Source of the DNA: Streptomyces puniciscabiei
GTDB lineage: Bacteria > Actinomycetota > Actinomycetes > Streptomycetales > Streptomycetaceae
Assembly (NCBI RefSeq): GCF_006715785.1
Contig: NZ_VFNX01000001.1
Location: 3,300,501-3,364,500 of the forward strand
Direction: 5' to 3'
DNA: 64,000 nt
Part shown: piece after piece, positions 33,111 to 40,024 of the stretch
Layout: each line of letters starts with the position of its first letter
Position numbering within the stretch: position 1 is the first letter of the stretch
Made by a program: the position numbers and the translations under genes
The notes under the pieces: generated by a model
What the model was told of the DNA's origin: nothing
The model's database searches: none
Seen by the model: the letters and a program-made list of their open reading frames with translations, nothing else

Positions 33111-33147
33111 CTGCCCGACCGCCCCTCCGCCCGCAAGGACACCTGCC

Positions 33148-33573
33148 ATGAGCACCGTTGCACCGCGCCCCTCCGTGCTGTTCGTCTGCGTCCACAACGC
33201 CGGCCGCTCCCAGATGGGTGCCGCCTTCCTCACCCGCCTCGGCGGCGACCGGGTCGAGGTCCGCTCGGCCGGCTCCGCTCCCGCCGACGCGGTCAACCCG
33301 GCCGTCGTCAACGCCATGGCAGAGGTGGGCATCGACATCTCGGCCGAGACGCCCAAGGTGCTCACCGGTGAGGCGGTGCAGTCCTCGGACGTGGTGATCA
33401 CGATGGGGTGCGGGGACGCCTGCCCAGTGTTCCCGGGCAAGCGGTACCTGGACTGGCAGCTCGAAGACCCGGCGGGCCAAGGTGTGGACGCCGTACGGCC
33501 GATCCGGGACGAGATCGAGCAGCGAGTACGCGGCCTGCTGGCCGAGCTGGGCATTCCGGCAGCATCGGCCTGA
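33148..33573 (+). CDS. arsC: Arsenate reductase, low-molecular-weight phosphatase type
   Basis: 141 residues. The phosphatase loop CVHNAGRS (Cys14 to Arg20, CX5R) and the redox pair region MGCGDACPVFPG are those of LMW-PTP-like ArsC proteins using thioredoxin or mycothiol. It reduces As(V) to As(III), which then leaves via the aquaporin or is methylated by ArsM. ATG at 33148 after CAAGGACACC. Last clear gene of the arsenic operon. Confidence 0.93.
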   Translation: MSTVAPRPSVLFVCVHNAGRSQMGAAFLTRLGGDRVEVRSAGSAPADAVNPAVVNAMAEVGIDISAETPKVLTGEAVQSSDVVITMGCGDACPVFPGKRYLDWQLEDPAGQGVDAVRPIRDEIEQRVRGLLAELGIPAASA

Positions 33574-33650
33574 GCCCGGTCGCGGTCTCGGGCTCGCTCC
33601 GTCTCACTGGCGTTCGGCGTGTTCCCGGAGCCGTGCGAAGGGCGGACGCG

Positions 33651-33959
33651 CGTGGTCTACCGTGGCGAGGAGCCGTCGCGGGCCCGGGCGAACGCGGTCC
33701 ACTTCGCGCTCGGCGCCCGCACCGCCTGGCACTCCCACGGCCTGGGCCAGACCCTCGTCTGGACCCCGCCGGGCGAGGAGCACGGGCACGGCGCCGCCCC
33801 CGTACGCCACTTTCTGCCCGGTCTCATCGGCCGCGTCCTGACCGGCCGCATCAACCCTGTCCGGGTCTTCGACCTCACCCTCCCCCTCGACCGAGCCGCG
33901 GAGGGGTTTACGAGGCCATGGACGCACGTCGCGCCGTCAAGACCCCGCTCCGGCCCTGA
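33651..33959 (+). pseudogene. Fused remnants of a cupin and an alcohol dehydrogenase
   Basis: The first part reads EEPSRARANAVHFALGARTA then WHSHGLGQTLVWTPPGEEHG, a cupin from which the middle strands are deleted: the second half of one motif follows directly on the first. It runs into PGLIGRVLTGRINPVRVFDL and TLPLDRAAEG, the end of a zinc alcohol dehydrogenase. A frameshift near 33905 then moves the ending YEAMDARRAVKTPLRP into another frame. No functional protein is expected. It marks deletion between two genes once placed beside the arsenic operon. Confidence 0.75.
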
Positions 33960-34015
33960 CCCACGGGCCGGCCACGGCCTGTCCGGCTACCGATGCCGGC
34001 TGTTCGGGCCGGCGG

Positions 34016-34741
34016 TCACGTGGGCACCACGCCGTCCCTCACCGCACTCGCACCGGCACCGGTCCCGTAGGCCCGCAGGAACGCCGCCACTCCGCCCCTG
34101 ATCAGGCGGTCCGTCTCCGTCGCGGGGAGGGGGAGGACGCCGTAGTGGGTGGACTGGACGAGGGTGTGGGTCGTCAGGGCCATGAAGTGGGCGGCGGCCA
34201 TGGGCGCGTCGCCGTGCGGGTCGAGCAGGCCGGCGTCGGCGAGGTGCGTCATCGCCTCGGCGACGGCCCGGCCGACCGGCTCCGGACCTGCCTCGTGCCA
34301 GGCCTTCAGGACCTCCGGCGGCACATGGTCGGCCTCGGCGTGGATGTGGCGGACGAGGGCGAAGTGGTTCGGGTACTCGGCCATGAGGTCGGCGAACCCG
34401 CGGGCCAGGGCGACCAGATCGCGCTCCAGGTCGTCGGGGTGCGGGGGGCGCTCAGGGTCCAGCACCGCGCGCAGGCAGGCCAGTTGGGCGTCACGGACCT
34501 CGCTGGACGTCCAGGTCACCACGGTCTGGAAGAGCTGTGCCTTGCCGCCGGGGAAGTGGTTGTAGAGCGTGCGCGTGGAGACGCCGGCCTCGGCGGCCAG
34601 CGCGTCGACCGAGGCGCGCGCATAGCCCTCGCGGCCGAAGACCGTGCAGGACGCGCTCGCGATCGCCATCTGTTTCTCCAGCTTGCGCGGTGAGACCTCG
34701 CGTCGCGCCCGCGCCACCCGGGCTTCGTTCGTTTCGCCCAC
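34016..34741 (-). CDS. TetR-family repressor
   Basis: 241 residues. N-terminal helix-turn-helix: VFGREGYARASVDALAAEAG, then VSTRTLYNHFPGGKAQLFQT. The remainder is a ligand-binding helical domain without assignable ligand. The GTG at 34741 has AGGAGG 5 nt upstream. It is divergent from a flavin reductase-MFS pair; two matching 14-bp operators (34788-34801 and 34809-34822) lie between. It most likely represses both directions until a compound exported by the MFS protein is bound. Confidence 0.9.
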   Translation of the reverse strand: MGETNEARVARARREVSPRKLEKQMAIASASCTVFGREGYARASVDALAAEAGVSTRTLYNHFPGGKAQLFQTVVTWTSSEVRDAQLACLRAVLDPERPPHPDDLERDLVALARGFADLMAEYPNHFALVRHIHAEADHVPPEVLKAWHEAGPEPVGRAVAEAMTHLADAGLLDPHGDAPMAAAHFMALTTHTLVQSTHYGVLPLPATETDRLIRGGVAAFLRAYGTGAGASAVRDGVVPT

Positions 34742-34787
34742 GCCTGCCTCCTGTCGTCCTCCTCCGACCGGCCACTCTAGCCGACTT

Positions 34788-34822
34788 ACAACGAGCGTTG
34801 CACTTTCTACAACGTGCGTTGT
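34788..34822. promoter_or_regulatory. Paired TetR operators
   Basis: ACAACGAGCGTTGC (34788-34801) and ACAACGTGCGTTGT (34809-34822); the second is a perfect dyad apart from its centre. Starts are 21 bp apart, two DNA turns, in the divergent promoter region. Confidence 0.82.
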
Positions 34823-34879
34823 ACTTTGCTGTGCGGGAGGCCGCACCGGGCGGCCCACTCACAGGAGATGGGGATTCCT

Positions 34880-35521
34880 ATGTCTGTTGAGCGTGTGCCT
34901 GTGTCTGTTGAGGGTGTGCCTGCTGACCGCGCCGAAGCACCGCTGCGTGTCGCCGTCATCGTCGGCAGCGTCCGGGAGGGCCGGCAGGGCCGGGCCGTCG
35001 CGGACTGGTTCCTCGGCACCGCCGCCGGCGACACCGGCCTCGACTTCGACGTCATCGATCTCGCTGAGATCGACCTCCCGCTGGTGCTGCCCGACTGGGG
35101 CGGTGCCCCCGGCCCCGAGGCCGTCGCCGCGCTGCGGGACGTCTCGCCACGGCTCGCCGCAGCCGACGCGTTCGTCGTGGTCACGCCCGAGTACAACCAC
35201 AGCTTCCCGGCGTCCCTGAAGAACTTCATCGACTGGCACCACGCCCAGTGGCGGGCCAAGCCGGTGGGCTTCGTCTCCTACGGCGGCCTCGGCGGCGGCC
35301 TGCGCGCGGTCGAGCAACTCCGGCTGGTCTTCGCCGAGCTGCACGCGACAACCGTGCGCGACTCGGTCAGCCTGCACGGCCCCTGGTCCGGTCTCGGTCA
35401 GGACGGCACGCCGCTGGACGCGGCCGTGTGCACCGGCGCCGCCAAGGGCATGCTCGGTCAACTCACCTGGTGGGGACGGGCGTTGCGGACCGCGCGGGCC
35501 GAGCGCCCGTACGTCGGCTGA
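34880..35521 (+). CDS. NADPH-dependent FMN reductase
   Basis: 213 residues, flavodoxin-like fold. FMN phosphate loop AVIVGSVREGRQG (about 24-36), VVTPEYNHSFPASLKNFIDW (about 98-117) and VSYGGLGGGLRAVEQL are the family hallmarks. It reduces flavin or quinone/azo compounds with NADPH. ATG 34880 is preferred over an in-frame ATG at 34868 that sits on the ribosome site. It is probably co-transcribed with the MFS gene 18 bases downstream, under the TetR protein; a detoxification pair is likely. Not ArsH: the Arg/Tyr features of ArsH are missing. Confidence 0.9.
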   Translation: MSVERVPVSVEGVPADRAEAPLRVAVIVGSVREGRQGRAVADWFLGTAAGDTGLDFDVIDLAEIDLPLVLPDWGGAPGPEAVAALRDVSPRLAAADAFVVVTPEYNHSFPASLKNFIDWHHAQWRAKPVGFVSYGGLGGGLRAVEQLRLVFAELHATTVRDSVSLHGPWSGLGQDGTPLDAAVCTGAAKGMLGQLTWWGRALRTARAERPYVG

Positions 35522-35539
35522 GGGCGGGGACGGGGAGAG

Positions 35540-37261
35540 ATGCGTACGACCGCACCCACCGCGGCGGCCCCGGCCCGCCCGGCACCGGACCCGGCCACCG
35601 CCCTGAACCGCATCCTGGCCGTCACGGTCACCGGCATGGTGATGGCGGTGCTCGACATGACGATCGTCAACGTCGCGCTGCGCCGGCTCTCGCAGTCCTT
35701 CGGCGCCTCGCTGGAGACCATCCAGTGGACCACCACGGCGTACACGCTCGCACTGGCCGCCGTCATCCCGACCGCCGCCTGGGCCATGTCCCGGATCGGC
35801 GCCAAGCGGACCTATCTGACCGCGCTCACCCTCTTCACCCTCGGCTCGCTGCTCGCCGCCTGCGCCTGGGACGCGGGCAGCCTCATCGCCTTCCGCGCGG
35901 TCCAGGGGCTCGGCGGGGGGCTGCTGCAGCCGGTCGGCATGACCATGGTGATGGGCGCCGCCGACCGGTCCAGGCTCGGTCGCGCGATGGCCGTCGCGGG
36001 GCTGCCCATCCTGGTCGGGCCGGTCGCCGGGCCGGTACTCGGCGGCTGGCTCCTCGACGCCGCCTCCTGGCACTGGATCTTCCTGATCAACCTGCCCGTC
36101 GGCACCCTGGCCCTGACCCTCGCCCTACGCCTGCTGCCCGCGGACGCACCGACGCCGGGGGCCGGGAGGGCACCCGGGACCGGGAGGATTGCCGGGGCCG
36201 AGAGGACGGCGGTGACCGGCAGGACGACCGAAAGCGTGAGGAACGCCGGAACCGAGAGGACGGCGGTGACCGGCAAGACCGCAAGGGCGGCCGGAACCGA
36301 GAGGACGGCCGAAAGCGTGGGGACCGCCGGAACCGGCAGAACGGCCGTGTCCGGCAGGACGGCCGGCGCCGGGACACCCACCGGCGCCATGACGCCCACC
36401 GGCACAGCGGGGTCCACCGGCGTCGCGAGGTCCACCGGCATAACGAGGCCCACCGGCACCCTGACGCCCCCCGCCCGTCTGGATCTCCCCGGCCTGCTGA
36501 TGCTGTCCCCCGGCCTCGCCCTGCTCCTGTACGGCCTCGCCCGGGGTGGTGAGCGCGGTGACCTCACCACGCCCGGTGCCCTCGTGCCGGCGCTCGTCGG
36601 CGCGGCCCTCGTCGCGGCCTTCGTACGCCGGGCGCTCACCGCGTCCGCTCCGCTGCTGGACCTGCGGCTGCTGCGCGACCGTACCTTCGCCGCCGGCGCC
36701 GGCACGCTCGCCCTGTTCACCTGCGGCTACTTCGGCTCGATGCTGCTCGGCCCGCTGTACTGGCAGCAGGAGCGGGGCCTGAGCGCCACTGCGGCCGGAC
36801 TGCTGGGCGCGCCGGTCGGTCTCGTCGTCGGTACGACGATGCAGATCGCGGCGCGACGGATCGACAGGGCGGCTCCGCGCCGGCTGGTCGGGACCGGGAT
36901 CGCGGTGGCCGCCCTCGGGATGGCGCTGACGGCCTGGCAGGTGGGCGTGCCCGGGATCACGCCCTGGCGGATGGTCGCGTCGGCCATGGTGATGGGCGTC
37001 GGCACCGGCATGGTCCTGATGCCGACGATGACCACGGCGAGCCGGGGCCTGCCCGCGGAGCGGCTCGCCGCGGCGAGCACCGCGCTGAGCATCAACTCCC
37101 AGCTGGGCGCGTCCGTCGGCACGGCCGTGCTGTCGGTGGTGCTGGCTACGGCGGGCACACACCCGTCCGGCTTCCGCACCGCGTACGCCGTCGCGGCGAC
37201 CCTGCTGGCCCTGGCGGCCCTGCCGGCACTGGCCCTCCCGGGCCGCCGGCGGACGCGGTGA
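35540..37261 (+). CDS. DHA2-type MFS drug exporter with an expanded central loop
   Basis: 573 residues. First half: NRILAVTVTGMVMAVLDMTI (motif D1-like), RAVQGLGGGLLQPVGMTMV and PVAGPVLGGWLLD (motif C) show a multidrug antiporter of the 14-helix group. A normal DHA2 second half follows. Between them, residues about 205-315 are a low-complexity insert rich in Thr, Gly, Ala, Arg, with near-repeats such as GTERTAVTGKT. Unit spacing at DNA level is 54 and 45 bp, so the frame is kept. Flavin reductase gene upstream; probably TetR-controlled. ATG at 35540 follows GGGGAGAG. Confidence 0.9.
   Translation: MRTTAPTAAAPARPAPDPATALNRILAVTVTGMVMAVLDMTIVNVALRRLSQSFGASLETIQWTTTAYTLALAAVIPTAAWAMSRIGAKRTYLTALTLFTLGSLLAACAWDAGSLIAFRAVQGLGGGLLQPVGMTMVMGAADRSRLGRAMAVAGLPILVGPVAGPVLGGWLLDAASWHWIFLINLPVGTLALTLALRLLPADAPTPGAGRAPGTGRIAGAERTAVTGRTTESVRNAGTERTAVTGKTARAAGTERTAESVGTAGTGRTAVSGRTAGAGTPTGAMTPTGTAGSTGVARSTGITRPTGTLTPPARLDLPGLLMLSPGLALLLYGLARGGERGDLTTPGALVPALVGAALVAAFVRRALTASAPLLDLRLLRDRTFAAGAGTLALFTCGYFGSMLLGPLYWQQERGLSATAAGLLGAPVGLVVGTTMQIAARRIDRAAPRRLVGTGIAVAALGMALTAWQVGVPGITPWRMVASAMVMGVGTGMVLMPTMTTASRGLPAERLAAASTALSINSQLGASVGTAVLSVVLATAGTHPSGFRTAYAVAATLLALAALPALALPGRRRTR
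36200..36360. repeat. In-frame imperfect repeats inside the MFS gene
   Basis: GAGAGGACGGCGGTGACC occurs at 36200 and 36254, with a diverged third unit at 36299; spacings are 54 and 45 bp, both multiples of nine. It encodes the Thr/Gly/Arg-rich cytosolic loop. Confidence 0.75.
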
Positions 37262-37304
37262 CGGCGTCGCCGTGGGGCGATGGGCCACCGGGCCGCCGAC
37301 GGGC

Positions 37305-37937
37305 TCAGCCCACGCCCAGCTCGGCCAGCGGCAGGGTGTGCCGGGTCTGGAGGACCTTCGCACGCAGGTAGCGCACGTTGTGGGCCGTGGTGAAGACGCC
37401 GGTCGGCACCCGGTCCCGTACCACCACGCCCAGTGCGCGCAACTGCTCGGCCTTGTCCGGGTTGTTGGACAGCAGGTCCAGGTTTCCGATGCCGAGGGCG
37501 GCGAGCATCTGCGCGGCGGCCGTGTAGTCGCGGGCGTCCTCCGGCAGGCCGAGCGCGGCGTTCGCCTCGTAGGTGTCGAGGCCCTGGTCCTGCAGGGCGT
37601 AGGCGTCGAGCTTGTTGTAGAGACCGATGCCGCGGCCCTCCTGGCGGAGGTAGAGCAGGACGCCGCCGCGGTCGGCGATGCGCTCGACCGCCTCGCGCAG
37701 CTGGGGTCCGCAGTCGCAGCGGGCCGAGCCGAAGACGTCGCCGGTCAGGCACTCGGAGTGCAGGCGCACCAGCGGGACGGCGCCGGGGGCGGGGTCGCCG
37801 AGGACGACGGCGACGTGCTCCTGGCCGTCGGCCAGGCCGTGGAAGGTGACGAGTTCGGCGTCGACGCTGTAGCCGTCGTGGAAGCGCAGCGGTACCCGGA
37901 CGCGGGCGCGCGGCGTGGCGGCGGGGGTGTCGGGCAT
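37305..37937 (-). CDS. ribA: GTP cyclohydrolase II
   Basis: 210 residues. Zinc cysteines are in HSECLTGDVFGSARCDCG (about 60-77) and the catalytic/GTP-binding stretch is YLRQEGRGIGLYNKLDAYAL. It opens GTP to the first riboflavin precursor. It is the stand-alone RibA form, without the RibB domain usual in actinobacterial rib operons, so this is probably an extra copy. ATG 37937 is chosen: GGAGGG lies 6 nt upstream. Its promoter region holds TGCTTCA-GTTT-TGAAGCA (37963-37980), a candidate site of the adjacent MarR protein. Confidence 0.93.
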   Translation of the reverse strand: MPDTPAATPRARVRVPLRFHDGYSVDAELVTFHGLADGQEHVAVVLGDPAPGAVPLVRLHSECLTGDVFGSARCDCGPQLREAVERIADRGGVLLYLRQEGRGIGLYNKLDAYALQDQGLDTYEANAALGLPEDARDYTAAAQMLAALGIGNLDLLSNNPDKAEQLRALGVVVRDRVPTGVFTTAHNVRYLRAKVLQTRHTLPLAELGVG

Positions 37938-37962
37938 GCGGGTCCCTCCGGGTGCGGGCATG

Positions 37963-38023
37963 TGCTTCAGTTTTGAAGCAGCGCTACGCAGGGGACCCTA
38001 CATCATGCTTAAAAGTTAAAGCA
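37963..38023. promoter_or_regulatory. Candidate MarR operators upstream of ribA
   Basis: Perfect inverted repeat TGCTTCA-GTTT-TGAAGCA at 37963-37980 and an imperfect one, TGCTTAAAAGTTAAAGCA, at 38006-38023, in an AT-rich stretch between ribA and marR. The core TTCAGTTTTGAA resembles TTCAAACTTGAA at 38583-38594. Confidence 0.65.
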
Positions 38024-38053
38024 ATCGGATTCGGGTGATCCGCTGCGGGGCGG

Positions 38054-38563
38054 TCACGAACAGGACGAACGGCGCCGCCAGGGCACGTCCTCCGTGCCGG
38101 ACTCGCCACCGTCGCCCTGCAGCCCGCGTGCGATCCCCGCGCAGATCTCCTCAAGCTGCCCCACCTGCTCCGGTGTGAGCCGGTCGAACAGGGTGGCGCG
38201 CACGGTCTCGACATGCCCGGGCGCCGTACGCTGCAGTACGGCCAGTCCCTCGTCCGTCAGCACGGCGATGCTGCTGCGCTTGTCCCAGCGGCACTCCTCC
38301 CGGCGCACCAGACCGTCCCGCTCCAGCCGGGTCACCGCGTATGTCAGCCGGCTGCGCGTGATCTTCAGCGACTCGGCGAGGTCGGTCATCCGCAGCCGCC
38401 GGTCGGGCGCCTCGGAGAGGTTGGCCAGCACGGAGTAGAACAGGTGCGGCATGCCGGCGTCCTGCTGGAGCTGTCGGTCGATCGCGTCCTCCAGGAGGTG
38501 GGTCGCGGCCAGGTACGCGCGCCAGGCGCGCTGCTCCTCGGGGCTGAGCCAGCGGGTCGTCAT
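38054..38563 (-). CDS. MarR-family regulator of the flavin genes
   Basis: 169 residues. Winged helix: LRMTDLAESLKITRSRLTYA, VTRLERDGLVRREECRWDKR, with SSIAVLTDEGLAVL as wing strand. The C-terminus is basic and Cys/Ser-rich. It lies between ribA (same strand, downstream) and a divergent RibD-like gene, so control of flavin precursor synthesis is the simplest reading. ATG 38563 has only a weak ribosome site. The divergent gap contains AAGTTTG-TTT-CAAACTT (38575-38591). Confidence 0.88.
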   Translation of the reverse strand: MTTRWLSPEEQRAWRAYLAATHLLEDAIDRQLQQDAGMPHLFYSVLANLSEAPDRRLRMTDLAESLKITRSRLTYAVTRLERDGLVRREECRWDKRSSIAVLTDEGLAVLQRTAPGHVETVRATLFDRLTPEQVGQLEEICAGIARGLQGDGGESGTEDVPWRRRSSCS

Positions 38564-38574
38564 GCCGCCAGTGT

Positions 38575-38594
38575 AAGTTTGTTTCAAACTTGAA
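38575..38594. promoter_or_regulatory. Candidate MarR operator in marR/ribD-like gap
   Basis: AAGTTTG-TTT-CAAACTT is a perfect inverted repeat (38575-38591), overlapping TTCAAACTTGAA (38583-38594), which shares 9 of 12 bases with the ribA-side box. Confidence 0.65.
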
Positions 38595-38625
38595 CCAAGC
38601 CTCGCCCCGCAGGGAGACCGCGCCG

Positions 38626-39759
38626 ATGTCGTACCCGTACGTGCTGCTGTCCGCCGCCGTCTCCCTCGACGGCTATCTCGACGACACCGGCCCCGACCGG
38701 CTCCTGCTGTCCAGCCCGGCCGACTTCGACCGGGTCGACGCGGTACGGGCCTCCGTCGACGCCATCCTGATCGGCGCCGGCACGATCCGCGCCGACAACC
38801 CGCGGCTGCTGGTCAACTCCGCCGAGCGCCGGGCGGCGCGGGTGCGGGAGGGCCGGCCGGAGTACCCGCTGAAGGTCGCCGTCACCGCCGGCGGCGACCT
38901 CGACCCGGACGCCAACTTCTGGCACACCGGCGGCGAGAAGCTGGTCTACACGACCGACGAGGGCGCCGAGCGGGCGGCCGGGCGCGTCGGCGGCACCGCG
39001 GACATCGTGCCGCTGGGCCCCGACCTCGACTGGCGGGCGCTGCTGACCCACCTGCACGACGTGCGCGGCGTCGAGCGGCTGATGGTCGAGGGCGGCGGCA
39101 CGGTCCACACCCAGCTGCTGCAGCTCGGCCTCGCCGACGAGCTCCAGCTGGTCCTCGCCCCGCTGTTCGTCGGCGACCCGGCCGCACCCCGCCTGTTCGG
39201 CCCCGGCGGCTACCAGGCCGGCCGGCTGCGCCTGACCGAGACCCGCAGGATCGAGGACGTCGTCCTCATGCGCTACGAGCCCACGGCCCCCGGAACCGGC
39301 CCGCTGCCCACCGCGGCCGACCGTCACTGGTTGCGTACGGCGTGCGAACTGGCCGCGCTGTGTCCGCCCTCGCGGACGGCCTTCAGCGTCGGGGCGCTCG
39401 TCGTGGCCGGAGACGGCACGGAGCTGGCCCGGGGCCATTCGCGGGAGGGGGACGACCCCGTGGTCCACGCGGAGGAGGCCGCGCTGGCGAAGCTCGACCC
39501 GGCGGATCCCCGGCTGGCCGGTGCCACGGTCTACAGCAGTCTGGAGCCCTGTGCCCGGCGGGCCTCCCGTCCGGCGCCCTGTGCCGAGCTGATTCTGCGG
39601 GCGGGGGTGCGGCGGGTGGTCACGGCCTGGCGGGAGCCGGACACGTTCGTGGATTCGGCCGACGGGAGCGGGGTGCTGGCGAAGGGGGGCACGGAGGTGG
39701 TCGTACTGCCTGAGCTGGAGGAGTCCGCCAAGGCGCCGAACAGGCATCTGCTCGGCTGA
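38626..39759 (+). CDS. Reductase-deaminase fusion in reverse RibD order
   Basis: 377 residues. The N-terminal half (about 1-225) is a RibD_C/DHFR-like reductase: VLLSAAVSLDGYLDD, AILIGAGTIRADNP, RLMVEGGGTVHTQLL. The C-terminal half (about 235-370) is a CMP/dCMP-type deaminase with zinc motif HAEEAAL and a second site SLEPCARRASRPAPC. In classical RibD the deaminase comes first. It would carry out the second and third steps of riboflavin synthesis, or a related pathway. ATG 38626 with AGGGAG 9 nt upstream. Divergent from marR; with ribA it makes a small flavin regulon. Confidence 0.88.
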   Translation: MSYPYVLLSAAVSLDGYLDDTGPDRLLLSSPADFDRVDAVRASVDAILIGAGTIRADNPRLLVNSAERRAARVREGRPEYPLKVAVTAGGDLDPDANFWHTGGEKLVYTTDEGAERAAGRVGGTADIVPLGPDLDWRALLTHLHDVRGVERLMVEGGGTVHTQLLQLGLADELQLVLAPLFVGDPAAPRLFGPGGYQAGRLRLTETRRIEDVVLMRYEPTAPGTGPLPTAADRHWLRTACELAALCPPSRTAFSVGALVVAGDGTELARGHSREGDDPVVHAEEAALAKLDPADPRLAGATVYSSLEPCARRASRPAPCAELILRAGVRRVVTAWREPDTFVDSADGSGVLAKGGTEVVVLPELEESAKAPNRHLLG

Positions 39760-39794
39760 GCCCCTCCCCGGGCCCGCCCGGGGCCGGGGAAACA

Positions 39795-39831
39795 CTCAGG
39801 GCCCGGAAACCAATGGCTTCCGGGCCCTGAG
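39795..39831. terminator. Terminator between RibD-like gene and tRNA-fMet
   Basis: Perfect 14-bp stem CTCAGGGCCCGGAA / TTCCGGGCCCTGAG with a 9-nt loop, serving both convergent units. Confidence 0.9.
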
Positions 39832-39838
39832 CCTTCAG

Positions 39839-39912
39839 TAGCGGGGACAGGATTTGAACCTGCGACCTCTGGGTTATGAGCCCAGCGAGCTACCGAGCTG
39901 CTCCACCCCGCG
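39839..39912 (-). tRNA. Initiator tRNA-fMet (CAT)
   Basis: 74-nt cloverleaf with anticodon loop CTCATAA. The three G-C pairs in the anticodon stem (GGG/CCC) and the unpaired first acceptor base (C opposite T) are initiator features. T-arm GCAGG-TTCAAAT-CCTGT, discriminator A. Confidence 0.95.
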
Positions 39913-40024
39913 TCGTTGTGTCTCTACTGTACACCACCCGGTCATCCGATCGGCCGCACCGGGGTCGCCCGCCGCCGCGTCGCCCGCAAACCTGGACTCA
40001 CGTCGGACATGTGGGAGACAAGCG

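Noticed and set aside
34880..35521. ArsH in the arsenic cluster
   Set aside because: The flavin reductase is separated from the ars operon by a pseudogene and a TetR gene, is controlled with an exporter, and lacks ArsH-type N-terminal features.
36200..36360. Insertion element inside the MFS gene
   Set aside because: Short in-frame direct units without inverted ends, transposase or target duplication; an internal repeat expansion explains it.
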